From Dolichospermum compactum NIES-806 (lineage in GTDB: Bacteria; Cyanobacteriota; Cyanobacteriia; Cyanobacteriales; Nostocaceae): DNA of 64,000 nt. This document shows, piece by piece, positions 51,769-60,070 of this stretch; positions within the stretch are counted from its first letter, which is position 1; every line of letters starts with the position of its first letter. The position numbers and the translations under genes are program-made. The stretch lies in NCBI RefSeq assembly GCF_002368115.1, contig NZ_AP018316.1:3155335-3219334 (forward strand). Direction: 5' to 3'. The notes below the pieces were generated by a model, which searched no databases, was not told where the DNA came from, and was given only the letters and a program-made list of their open reading frames with translations.

Positions 51769-54747
51769 ATGGTATTACAAGTAGAAAACAACACTTACGA
51801 AGCGAAAACCCAAGAAATTGCTAAACAGGTTTTAGCTGCTACCCAGGAAAATCGCTCATTTTTGGCTGCTTTACGGGATCAAATGCGCCTTGATGATAAA
51901 TTACTCGATTGGGCTATGAGTAATCCAGGTTTACGGGTACAATTATTTCGGTTTATAGACACCTTGCCCGCTTTACATAGTAAATCAGAAATTGCCTCCC
52001 ATTTGCAAGAATATTTGGGAGATGATTCCGTAGAACTACCCGCAGCCTTGAAAGGAATCTTAAATTTTGCTAACCCTGATTCTATGCCCGCACAGGTAGC
52101 CGCGACAACAGTGGGAACTGCGGTAGAAACTTTAGCACATAAATATATTTCGGGAGAAAATATCAAGCAAGTTATCAAAACCGTTGAGAGACTGCGAAAA
52201 GACAAAATGGCTTTCACCATTGACTTACTAGGTGAAGCGGTAATTACGGAAATAGAGGCGCAATCTTATTTAGAAAGATACCTTGAATTGATGCAGCAGT
52301 TGGTGGAAGCATCCAAAAATTGGGGGAAAATTCCGGCTATTGATGAAGCTGACGGCGAAAATATCCCCAAAGTCCAGGTTTCTGTCAAATTAACGGCGTT
52401 TTATTCCCAATTTGATCCTTTGGATGCCCAAGGTAGTGAAGCACGAGTCAGCAATCATATTCGGACTTTACTCCGTCGCGCTCAAGAATTAGGTGCAGCA
52501 GTCCATTTTGACATGGAACAATACGCCTATAAAAATATCACGTTCAATATTCTCAAGAAGCTATTACTAGAAGAGGAATTTCGTCAACGCACAGATATTG
52601 GGATGACAATACAAGCATATCTGCGGGATAGTGAACAAGACGCTAGAGATATTATTGCTTGGTTAAAACGACGGGGTTATCCTCTCACCATTCGCTTAGT
52701 TAAAGGTGCGTATTGGGACCAAGAAACCATCAAAGCTACTCAAAAGCATTGGCCACAACCAGTTTATAATGATAAAGTCGCCACCGATGCCAATTTTGAG
52801 GCGATAACTCAGCTATTGCTGGAAAATCATCAGTATGTCTATTCTGCCATAGCTAGTCATAATGTGCGATCGCAATCTCGCGCGATCGCAATTGCGGAAA
52901 ATCTCAATGTTCCCCGTCGTCGTTTTGAAATGCAAGTGCTGTACGGCATGGGTGATAAAATAGCCAAAGCTTTGGTAGATAAGGGTTATCGTGTGCGGGT
53001 TTATTGTCCCTACGGTGACTTATTACCAGGAATGTCTTATTTGATTCGGCGGTTGTTGGAAAATACGGCGAATAGTTCGTTTTTACGGCAAAATCTGGAA
53101 AATCGTCCGGTTGAGGAGTTGTTAGCAGCCCCAATTATGTCTCACGCAGAGGCGCAGAGTCGCAGAGTGGAGGAAGGAGGTTTTTTTGGTGTTGCGGATA
53201 CTGATTTTGCGGAGGAGGAGAGAAGGAAGAGGTCGAGTTTGGCTTTTGCAAATGTGCGTCAGCAGTTGGGAAAAACTTATTTACCTTTGCTAAATGGGGA
53301 ATATGTGAATACTGCAACTTTTGTTGATTCTCTTAATCCTTCCAATTTTAGTCAGGTTGTTGGTAAGGTCGGTTTACTGAGTGTTGAACAAGCTGAGGAA
53401 GCAATGAAATTTGCTAAGGCTGCTTTTCCGGCTTGGAAGAAAACTCCGGTTAAGCAACGGGCGGATATTTTGCGGAAGGCTGGGGAGTTAATGGAGGAAC
53501 GACGCGCTGAACTTTCGGCTTGGATAGTTTTAGAAGTGGGAAAACCTGTTAAGGAAGCTGACGCGGAGGTTTCGGAAGCTATTGATTTTTGTCTTTATTA
53601 TGCTGCGGAAATGGAACGGTTGGATAAGGGTGTAATTTATGATGTGGTTGGGGAAACCAATCGTTATATTTACCAGCCGAAAGGTATCGCTGTTGTCATT
53701 TCTCCCTGGAATTTTCCTTTGGCTATTGCTTGCGGTATGACTGTTGCGGCTTTGGTTTCAGGAAATTGTACTTTACTCAAACCGGCAGAAACTTCTTCTG
53801 TGATTACTGCAAAGTTGACGGAAATCTTAATAGAAGCCGGAATACCAAAAGGTGTTTTTCAATACGTCCCCGGTAAAGGTTCTCAAGTCGGTGCTTATTT
53901 GGTTAATCATCCTGATACTCATGTGATTGCTTTTACTGGTTCTCAGGAAGTAGGTTGTAGAATTTACGCAGAAGCCGCAGTTCTTAAACCTGGTCAAAAG
54001 CACCTCAAGAAAGTAATTGCGGAGATGGGTGGCAAGAATGGCATTATTGTGGATGAAAGTGCTGATTTAGACCAGGCTGTTGTCGGCGTTGTTCAATCTG
54101 CTTTTGGTTATAGTGGACAAAAATGTTCTGCTTGTTCACGGGTGATTGTGCTTGAACCTATTTATGATGCTTTTGTGGAAAGGTTGGTAGAAGCAACTAA
54201 ATCTTTGAATATTGGAGAAACGGAATTACCCAGTACCCAAATTGGTCCGGTGATTGATGCTATTTCGCGCGATCGCATTTTGGAGTATATTCAAAAAGGT
54301 AAACAAGAAGCAAAAGTCGCCTTAGAATTACCCGCACCCAGTCAAGGTTATTTTATCGGTCCGGTGATTTTTTCGGAAGTACCCGCAGATGGAGTTATCG
54401 CCCAGCAGGAAATATTTGGACCTGTCTTAGCAGTAATTCGGGTGAAAGATTTTCAAGAAGCAATAGACGTTGCCAACGGCACAAACTACGCTTTAACCGG
54501 TGGTCTTTATTCTCGCACACCTTCCCACATTGAACAAGCACAAGCGGAATTTGAAGTGGGGAATTTATACATTAACCGAAATATTACTGGAGCGATCGTT
54601 TCTCGTCAACCTTTTGGCGGTTTCAAACTTTCTGGAGTCGGTTCAAAAGCAGGAGGACCAGATTATCTGTTGCAATTCCTAGAACCACGTCACATCACAG
54701 AAAACATCCAGCGTCAAGGTTTTGCCCCAATTGAGGGTGCAGACTAA
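51769..54747 (+). CDS. putA: bifunctional proline dehydrogenase / glutamate-semialdehyde dehydrogenase
   Basis: Oxidises proline to glutamate in two steps. Residues about 1-450 are the FAD-linked proline dehydrogenase barrel (VSVKLTAFYSQFDPLDAQG, TIRLVKGAYWDQE, YGMGDKIAKALVDKGYRVRVYCPYG). Residues 496-985 are the NAD-linked aldehyde dehydrogenase (VVISPWNFPLAIACGM, EMGGKNGIIVD, catalytic Cys786 in YSGQKCSACS). The linker, about 454-490, is encoded by a CGCAGAGGCGCAGAG-type repeat that has become coding. It has no N-terminal DNA-binding domain, unlike E. coli PutA. It is 992 residues, a single gene, ending in a hairpin. Confidence 0.96.
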   Translation: MVLQVENNTYEAKTQEIAKQVLAATQENRSFLAALRDQMRLDDKLLDWAMSNPGLRVQLFRFIDTLPALHSKSEIASHLQEYLGDDSVELPAALKGILNFANPDSMPAQVAATTVGTAVETLAHKYISGENIKQVIKTVERLRKDKMAFTIDLLGEAVITEIEAQSYLERYLELMQQLVEASKNWGKIPAIDEADGENIPKVQVSVKLTAFYSQFDPLDAQGSEARVSNHIRTLLRRAQELGAAVHFDMEQYAYKNITFNILKKLLLEEEFRQRTDIGMTIQAYLRDSEQDARDIIAWLKRRGYPLTIRLVKGAYWDQETIKATQKHWPQPVYNDKVATDANFEAITQLLLENHQYVYSAIASHNVRSQSRAIAIAENLNVPRRRFEMQVLYGMGDKIAKALVDKGYRVRVYCPYGDLLPGMSYLIRRLLENTANSSFLRQNLENRPVEELLAAPIMSHAEAQSRRVEEGGFFGVADTDFAEEERRKRSSLAFANVRQQLGKTYLPLLNGEYVNTATFVDSLNPSNFSQVVGKVGLLSVEQAEEAMKFAKAAFPAWKKTPVKQRADILRKAGELMEERRAELSAWIVLEVGKPVKEADAEVSEAIDFCLYYAAEMERLDKGVIYDVVGETNRYIYQPKGIAVVISPWNFPLAIACGMTVAALVSGNCTLLKPAETSSVITAKLTEILIEAGIPKGVFQYVPGKGSQVGAYLVNHPDTHVIAFTGSQEVGCRIYAEAAVLKPGQKHLKKVIAEMGGKNGIIVDESADLDQAVVGVVQSAFGYSGQKCSACSRVIVLEPIYDAFVERLVEATKSLNIGETELPSTQIGPVIDAISRDRILEYIQKGKQEAKVALELPAPSQGYFIGPVIFSEVPADGVIAQQEIFGPVLAVIRVKDFQEAIDVANGTNYALTGGLYSRTPSHIEQAQAEFEVGNLYINRNITGAIVSRQPFGGFKLSGVGSKAGGPDYLLQFLEPRHITENIQRQGFAPIEGAD

Positions 54748-54762
54748 CTCTATAACACACAC

Positions 54763-54795
54763 AGATCCCCGACTTCTTGAAGAAGTCGGGGATCT
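54763..54795 (+). terminator. perfect hairpin after putA
   Basis: AGATCCCCGACTTCT-TGA-AGAAGTCGGGGATCT differs from the hairpin after hoxH (14173-14205) by one loop base. It begins 15 bases after the putA stop. Its last base is the first base of the TAGTAC element. Confidence 0.6.
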
Positions 54796-54910
54796 AGTAC
54801 CGCAAGGCGGAAGTCAAAAGTCAAAAGTCAAAAGTCAAAAGTCAAAAATAATATGGCGTAAGCTTTTTAGTGATTGAGAATGGTTGTTTTATTTACGCCG
54901 TGCTGTACTA
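54795..54910. repeat. MITE-like element with TAGTAC ends, copy 2
   Basis: Same ends and order as 38901-39002, with about five GTCAAAA heptamers instead of about two to three. It lies between putA and the small gene at 55005. Confidence 0.75.
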
Positions 54911-54967
54911 GGATTTTTCTTATTCCTTAAATCCTGGAAATCCTGATTCAGACAAACTATGATGTTT

Positions 54968-54988
54968 TGATGTTACAATATAACATCA
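54968..54988. promoter_or_regulatory. palindromic operator candidate before the 55005-55726 gene pair
   Basis: TGATGTTA-5-TAACATCA is a perfect dyad ending 16 bases before the ATG at 55005. The AT-rich surroundings (TTACAATATAAC) could include a -10 element. Autoregulated toxin-antitoxin type operons commonly have such an operator. Confidence 0.5.
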
Positions 54989-55004
54989 GGGTTTCCCTAT
55001 ATTT

Positions 55005-55208
55005 ATGGGTAAAAAAGATGATATTAAGCAAGTTGATGCAATTGCGAGAGAATTTCGTATGTTACCGGAATTAAGAGATGATTTTGGACCATTTCTGGAG
55101 GAAGAAAAAAGAAATGGTTATGGAGGAACTTTAAATAATAGAGGTGATTTTACATATCAGGAACTTAGACAAAAAGCTAAAGAATTTTTAGAGGATAGAG
55201 GCTATTAA
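55005..55208 (+). CDS. small hypothetical protein, first gene of a two-gene unit
   Basis: A highly charged protein of 67 residues (KKDDIKQVDAIAREFRM, GPFLEEEKRNGYGGTLNN, RGDFTYQELRQKAKEFLEDRGY). It has no signal or membrane segment. The RGDFTYQEL part reminds me of C-terminal tails of bacterial polymorphic toxins, but this is memory-based and uncertain. The next gene starts 2 bases after its stop, indicating coupled translation, and a dyad lies just upstream. Confidence 0.7.
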   Translation: MGKKDDIKQVDAIAREFRMLPELRDDFGPFLEEEKRNGYGGTLNNRGDFTYQELRQKAKEFLEDRGY

Positions 55209-55210
55209 TT

Positions 55211-55726
55211 ATGACTCCTAAAACATCTCTTGCTAATTCAATACTAAATCTTAATCAAATTATTCAACCAATTATTGGTGAAACTTGCCATCAAATTACA
55301 TTTAGTTATGGGGATGAACTACGGTTACATTTTGGTGAAATGATTGCCTATTCCCATCCTAAATTAGCACATTTACGCAAAGGAACTTGGCGACTTAACA
55401 CTAGGGCAACACCTTGGTATTTAATGATAGGAAACGGTCTTTTCAGTCATTCATCTATGTTCGCAAATTATCAAAACGCTGCCGAACTTGCTAAAATACC
55501 GTTACAGTATTTGGAAAATAAAAAACTAACTAATTTTGCGCTTGGTGGTAATCATAGTTTTAAACTTACTTTATCATTTGAGGATCATTATGAATTGGTT
55601 TTAGAACCAGATTTAGAAGATGATTCTGGGCTTGCTTATTGGGAATTAATGATGCCAAATGAGCAAATTTTAACCGTTGGTCCGGGAATGTTTTGGGAAT
55701 GTAAATCAATTCATGAACCTTATTAA
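55211..55726 (+). CDS. hypothetical protein, second gene of the unit (possible immunity or antitoxin partner)
   Basis: Not recognised beyond being a soluble 171-residue protein: LNQIIQPIIGETCHQITFSYGDELRLHFGEMI, KGTWRLNTRATPWYLM, FKLTLSFEDHYELVLEPDLEDDSGLAYWELMMP. The pattern of alternating beta strands and acidic patches (EPDLEDDSG) resembles small immunity-type proteins in general. It starts 2 bases after the preceding gene and surely shares its transcript. Confidence 0.7.
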   Translation: MTPKTSLANSILNLNQIIQPIIGETCHQITFSYGDELRLHFGEMIAYSHPKLAHLRKGTWRLNTRATPWYLMIGNGLFSHSSMFANYQNAAELAKIPLQYLENKKLTNFALGGNHSFKLTLSFEDHYELVLEPDLEDDSGLAYWELMMPNEQILTVGPGMFWECKSIHEPY

Positions 55727-55981
55727 TCTGGATATTTAGATTCAGATACAATCTCAGTTTTGAAATATAATTACTAATTAAGATGTGTAACTGCGTATCC
55801 ATGTCTAGAATAAAACCCTGCACGTTTTTATCTTAGCGCGAAATCCAAATACTAACATCCTTAAGATAGATACCGTCTCTCTAAAAATATGCAAAAATGA
55901 AGGTAGAAATATCTGTTAAAAACCACTAAACACCATTCTCTATTTTTGACTCCTGACTCCTATTCCCAGGGGGGTGAGACT

Positions 55982-56914
55982 ATGATTGATACAAGTAACG
56001 ATATAAGAATTATTTCTTTGATTCCCAGTGCTACGGAAATTATTGCCAAACTGGGCTTGTTTGATGCTATGGTAGGGCGATCGCATGAATGTGACTATCC
56101 TCCCGAAATCGTCAATCTTCCAGTTTGTACCCAAGCCCGTTTGAATGGTCATGCTAGTAGCAGTTCTATTCATACCGAAGTCAATGATATATTGCAATCT
56201 GCTTTGGGTATCTACAAAATCAAAGTGGATGTTTTAGAGAAATTGCAACCTACCCACATTATTACCCAAGATCAATGTGATGTATGCGCTGTCAGTTTAC
56301 TAGAAGTGGAAAAAGCAGTTGCCCAACTTATCCACAGTTCACCGCAAATTATCTCTTTACAACCCAACACTTTACAGGATCTTTGGGGTGATATTGAACG
56401 GGTTAGTCACACATTTGGAGTGGATTCAGTAGAAATACTGGAAAGTCTAGAAGCCCGCGTGAGAATTTGTAAGCGTAGGCTGCAAGGACTTTCCGCTGCC
56501 GAAATGCCTAAAGTTGCTTGTATTGAATGGACTGATCCTTTGATGACCGCTGCAAATTGGGTTCCTGAATTAATTAACTTAGCAGGAGGAAAACCATTAT
56601 TTAGCCTCACTGGCAAACCTGCTACTCAGGTCAAATGGGAAACATTAGTAGACAGTAATCCAGATGTGATTATTTTCATGCCCTGTGGCTTTAATTTACA
56701 ACGGACTCAGCAAGAAGCAGAATTATTAACTCAACGCCCAGAATGGAAAAAACTCCACGCTGTTCAAACAGGAAGAGTATTTATTACCGATGGTAACGCT
56801 TACTTTAACCGTCCTGGTCCGCGATTAGTAGATTCTGTGGAAATTTTAGCAGAAATATTGCACCCAGATATTTTTGACTATGGTTATAAAGACACTGGTT
56901 GGAAAGTTTTGTAA
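55982..56914 (+). CDS. BtuF-like cobalamin/siderophore-binding protein without signal peptide
   Basis: A 310-residue protein of the helical-backbone metal/vitamin receptor family: RIISLIPSATEIIAKLGLFDAMVGRSHECDYPPEI, PTHIITQDQCDVCAVS, VACIEWTDPLMTAANWVPELINLAGG, NPDVIIFMPCGF. Usually these are periplasmic and feed an ABC importer, but no signal peptide or lipobox is seen and no transporter genes are adjacent. The ATG at 55982 with GGGGGTGAG upstream is chosen; a TTG at 55946 would translate a CTGACTCCT repeat. A cytoplasmic cobalamin-binding role is possible. Confidence 0.87.
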   Translation: MIDTSNDIRIISLIPSATEIIAKLGLFDAMVGRSHECDYPPEIVNLPVCTQARLNGHASSSSIHTEVNDILQSALGIYKIKVDVLEKLQPTHIITQDQCDVCAVSLLEVEKAVAQLIHSSPQIISLQPNTLQDLWGDIERVSHTFGVDSVEILESLEARVRICKRRLQGLSAAEMPKVACIEWTDPLMTAANWVPELINLAGGKPLFSLTGKPATQVKWETLVDSNPDVIIFMPCGFNLQRTQQEAELLTQRPEWKKLHAVQTGRVFITDGNAYFNRPGPRLVDSVEILAEILHPDIFDYGYKDTGWKVL

Positions 56915-57031
56915 TCATTGCAGGGCAGACAAAATCACTAATTATTAGAAATTACTCAAAAGTTGATTTAATCTGCTTTTCAGATTCCTAATTTTTAATT
57001 CTTAATTCTGCCAAGCTGTACTAGTGAGAGT

Positions 57032-57796
57032 TTAGGAATAATCAAAAACTACACGCCCACCAGCACGCCAATCAACATGGACGAAACCCCGGTGCATTCC
57101 CCGTCCCAAACCTGTACAATCAGAAGCACGACAAACTTCAAAGAGTCCTTTCATATTGCCATCAATCGGAGAAAGGTCTAAGGCCAGTCCCTTGATGTGT
57201 TGGGATGCACGAGTGCCACCTACTCTCGCATTCTCAGCCGCTGGACGATAGCCAGAATTAATCTGAAGTGGACTTCCATAAGCCTGGCGAATTTTCCCAA
57301 ATCCTTTAGCCGCTTTGATTATATTATTAACGATTTCAGTGGATTCTGGAACTCTGGTACATCCTTTCGTGAACTCTCCCCATGTGAGAGGGATACCTTC
57401 AACTATTAATTCCTGTTCATAAACAATAGTTCCATTTGGTAACTTCATGGTCTTGCCAGTTTTATTACCTAGACTTGATTCTGGTAAGACTGCTGCTTTT
57501 GTGTCTAGCACTTGTTCGCTAACATTATGTCCTACTGCTATTTCCAGTAATGCACCAGCAACGGATGGACCTAATAATTCAGGTGAATCTAACCATACAC
57601 TTGCTTTAAATTTGGCAAATCCTTCTTGGGTTAAAATGCCTACCTTACCATCAATATCACTGGGATAAAGACCTTTACGTTTAAGTAGGGTTTGGATTTC
57701 TGTAATAGTATCAGCATCAGCTTCAGTCAGTTTGATGACTTGATTTGAGGACTGGATTTTGGTTAAATTGACAAAATCTTCTAAAGCTTCTGGCAT
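57032..57796 (-). CDS. M15-family D-Ala-D-Ala carboxypeptidase-like protein with peptidoglycan-binding domain
   Basis: A 254-residue zinc peptidase. Residues 24-90 look like a peptidoglycan-binding domain (ITEIQTLLKRKGLYPSDIDGKVGILTQEGFAKF), and residues 128-254 are the M15 domain with zinc ligands His200, Asp207 (SQHIKGLALDL) and His240 (GFVHVDWR). SGYRPAAEN is also characteristic. No signal peptide is present, so export would need another route, as for phage endolysins; a phage origin is possible but no other phage gene is near. Confidence 0.9.
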   Translation of the reverse strand: MPEALEDFVNLTKIQSSNQVIKLTEADADTITEIQTLLKRKGLYPSDIDGKVGILTQEGFAKFKASVWLDSPELLGPSVAGALLEIAVGHNVSEQVLDTKAAVLPESSLGNKTGKTMKLPNGTIVYEQELIVEGIPLTWGEFTKGCTRVPESTEIVNNIIKAAKGFGKIRQAYGSPLQINSGYRPAAENARVGGTRASQHIKGLALDLSPIDGNMKGLFEVCRASDCTGLGRGMHRGFVHVDWRAGGRVVFDYS

Positions 57797-57925
57797 TGAT
57801 TAATCTCCTAGCATTGATTTTTACCACCTTTGCAACTTTAGTGAGTAGTATCCTAAACCTGCGGCTTGCAGTAATTTTACTATGATAATTAAATTATACC
57901 AATAGCTTCAAACGCTTTTTTAACA

Positions 57926-57954
57926 GTAGGGGTTTAGCACTGCTAAACCCCTAC
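57926..57954. repeat. perfect 14-bp-arm palindrome
   Basis: GTAGGGGTTTAGCA and TGCTAAACCCCTAC are separated by one base. It lies between the 3' end of the PaaK-like gene and the start of the M15 gene, both on the minus strand. It may stop transcription from the ligase gene, though no U run follows on that strand. Confidence 0.55.
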
Positions 57955-57980
57955 CTATAGAATTGAACGATTAAGCCATG

Positions 57981-59501
57981 TTAAATATATTTACTGATAT
58001 AGTTACGGGTATATTTGTGTTTGACACCTATAGGAAAATATTCAACATCACCAGTATGTTTTAATTCTACTAAAGGTGTTTGATATTGTGGAGGAACATA
58101 ATTAGCAAACTCACTATTCAGACGCAATAATTGAGTCAAAATAGCAGCAGTAACAGATAATCTTTTCTCTTCATGATCTTCTACTCCTGGTGCTAACTCT
58201 ACAACCACAGATAAAAAGCGGTTTTCGTCTGCATCTTCCTGAACCTGTAAAACAAACTTACCCGTTACCCATTCTCTAATGATTGGTTGTTCTAGTCCGA
58301 CTGTGACATTTTCTGGATAGATATTTGCGCCAAAATAGGAAACTGTAAAATTAGAACGTCCAAAAACATAAACAAAAGGTAATTGATGAATTCCCCGATG
58401 ATTTTGTAATTCTGTCAGCGGATTAAAATCCCAATTTCCTAAAAATTCTAGCATTTCTGCATAACTAATTAAACCACCCTGATCGAAAATGCTATATCTA
58501 ATTAAAGGAACTCCATTATTACCAGAAAATAATAAATTTCCATCTTCAACTTCAAAAAACCGACTGCAAGGATCATATTGAACTAAAGTCGGTAAACGCG
58601 ACTCCCCAAATAATGCTTTAGCTGCTTCCGGTGTGGCTGCTAAAAACCGCCGAATACAAATACTAAGAGGGGTTTCATTCCCTAAAACTCCTGCGTCTGC
58701 TGTTCCATACATGGAAGCAAAATCATCATAGGGATTTTCCGAACCTATTCTTTCTCCGACTAAATTGCGCCATTCTTCACTGAATACTTCCCCTGCCATG
58801 ACTAACTTAATGTGATATTGTCCCCACTGCATTCCATTGGTAATACCCGTATCAATGACATCTTTGAGAAATGGTGGATATCCTAATAGAACAACTTGCT
58901 CAAAATTACCGCCTAATTCCTGGACAATTCGCAAAATTTCTGTTTTATTATTCCCTGGGGTAATAACTGTAATCGAATAACCTTTAGCGGCTAAATGACG
59001 ACAGCAATTAGTGGTAAACATTCCGCCCACCCAAGTTCCCAAGGTAAAACAAATTACTGCTAAACTGGGTTTAGTATCGGCATGAAAACTATCATGAAAA
59101 ATTTGCTCGAAGCGGGTGGCTATTTGCAATTCGTCAGTGATGAAACGTGGCCAAAATGTGGGTTTACCTGTTGAGCCAGAGGAAGCAGCAATCATATCAC
59201 AGCTTCCTAGTTTTCCATTATTACACAGTTGGGGCAAAGAATAACGGGAAATATAATTTTCTTTATTAATTTTTGGTAAGTTTTGGAAATCTGCTAATGT
59301 TTGAATATTTTGAGGACTTATGCCTCGTTCTGCTAAAAATGCCTGATAAGCGGGTACACTAGCAGATACATCCTGAAATAATCTCAAAGCTATTTCTTGA
59401 GAGTCAATATTCAGGTGCTGTTTGAGTTTGTCTGCTAAGGGAGTTGAGATAAAATCTTCTAATCCCAGGATTGCCCTTTGTGTTGATATTTGTGGTTTCA
59501 T
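57981..59501 (-). CDS. PaaK-like acyl-adenylate/CoA ligase family protein
   Basis: Adenylate-forming enzyme of 506 residues related to phenylacetate-CoA ligase. The phosphate-binding loop is AASSGSTGKPTFWPR; other landmarks are YGTADAGVLGNETPL (usually YGxTE) and FVYVFGRSNFTVSYFGANIYPENV, corresponding to the GR(S/D) hinge region. The C-terminal lysine domain is divergent. The substrate is unknown; such cyanobacterial proteins need not act on phenylacetate. It is a single gene; the M15 gene lies downstream on the same strand. Confidence 0.85.
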   Translation of the reverse strand: MKPQISTQRAILGLEDFISTPLADKLKQHLNIDSQEIALRLFQDVSASVPAYQAFLAERGISPQNIQTLADFQNLPKINKENYISRYSLPQLCNNGKLGSCDMIAASSGSTGKPTFWPRFITDELQIATRFEQIFHDSFHADTKPSLAVICFTLGTWVGGMFTTNCCRHLAAKGYSITVITPGNNKTEILRIVQELGGNFEQVVLLGYPPFLKDVIDTGITNGMQWGQYHIKLVMAGEVFSEEWRNLVGERIGSENPYDDFASMYGTADAGVLGNETPLSICIRRFLAATPEAAKALFGESRLPTLVQYDPCSRFFEVEDGNLLFSGNNGVPLIRYSIFDQGGLISYAEMLEFLGNWDFNPLTELQNHRGIHQLPFVYVFGRSNFTVSYFGANIYPENVTVGLEQPIIREWVTGKFVLQVQEDADENRFLSVVVELAPGVEDHEEKRLSVTAAILTQLLRLNSEFANYVPPQYQTPLVELKHTGDVEYFPIGVKHKYTRNYISKYI

Positions 59502-59639
59502 AAGGCTGGTTTGTGCAAAAAATTTGGCTGTTCTTTCTCAGAATTCTATCTATAAATGCAACTTTTTAGTAACCTATAGGACTTACCCACTGTACAAGCT
59601 CACCATCATATCAATAAACGAAATTGCCTCGTTTTCGGC

Positions 59640-59876
59640 TTTGGGAATAAAGATAGTGCCATTAATACCCTGAAACTGTGGGAATTAAGTACGGGTAAAT
59701 TGTTGCGTGATTTTACTCAGAATACAGATTCAATTGAGTCAATTGTCTTTACTGCTGATGGAGGAATGATGATTACTGGTAATTTTAATGGCAAAATAAA
59801 ATTCTGGAATTGGCGAACTGGTGAGCTAATCTCGACTATGAGAGGTGATACAAATTCGGTGGAAGCAAACAGATAA
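59640..59876 (+). pseudogene. WD40-repeat remnant
   Basis: The frame contains two blade-like pieces: KDSAINTLKLWELSTGKLL and SIVFTADGGMMITGNFNGKIKFWNWRTGELI, with the LKLWEL and IKFWNW endings of WD40 repeats. It has no start codon in place and stops at 59874-59876. It lies upstream of two Ser/Thr kinase genes; in cyanobacteria WD40 domains are often fused to such kinases. The remaining 569-base gap shows no other feature. Confidence 0.65.
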
Positions 59877-60070
59877 GCTATTTCTAACTTAAGTTGACAC
59901 CAATGATTACTGTTAAACCCCTGCGGTACTAGGTTATTTTTTATTTCGCAAAAGTTTATATCGCACCCGTGTTTAGTATATAAAAATTTTAGCTGCTAAA
60001 TGCTACGGGAACGTAAATTACCTCGTTGCTTTTGTAGCCATTGATAACTCTCCATTTATCTCCCCGGATC

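Noticed and set aside
51879..52220. 113-codon minus-strand frame inside putA
   Set aside because: A shadow of the strongly coding plus frame, with no motif or initiation site.
57032..57796. M15 peptidase as part of a prophage
   Set aside because: No holin, terminase, capsid or integrase gene is near; a lone housekeeping-type peptidase is simpler.
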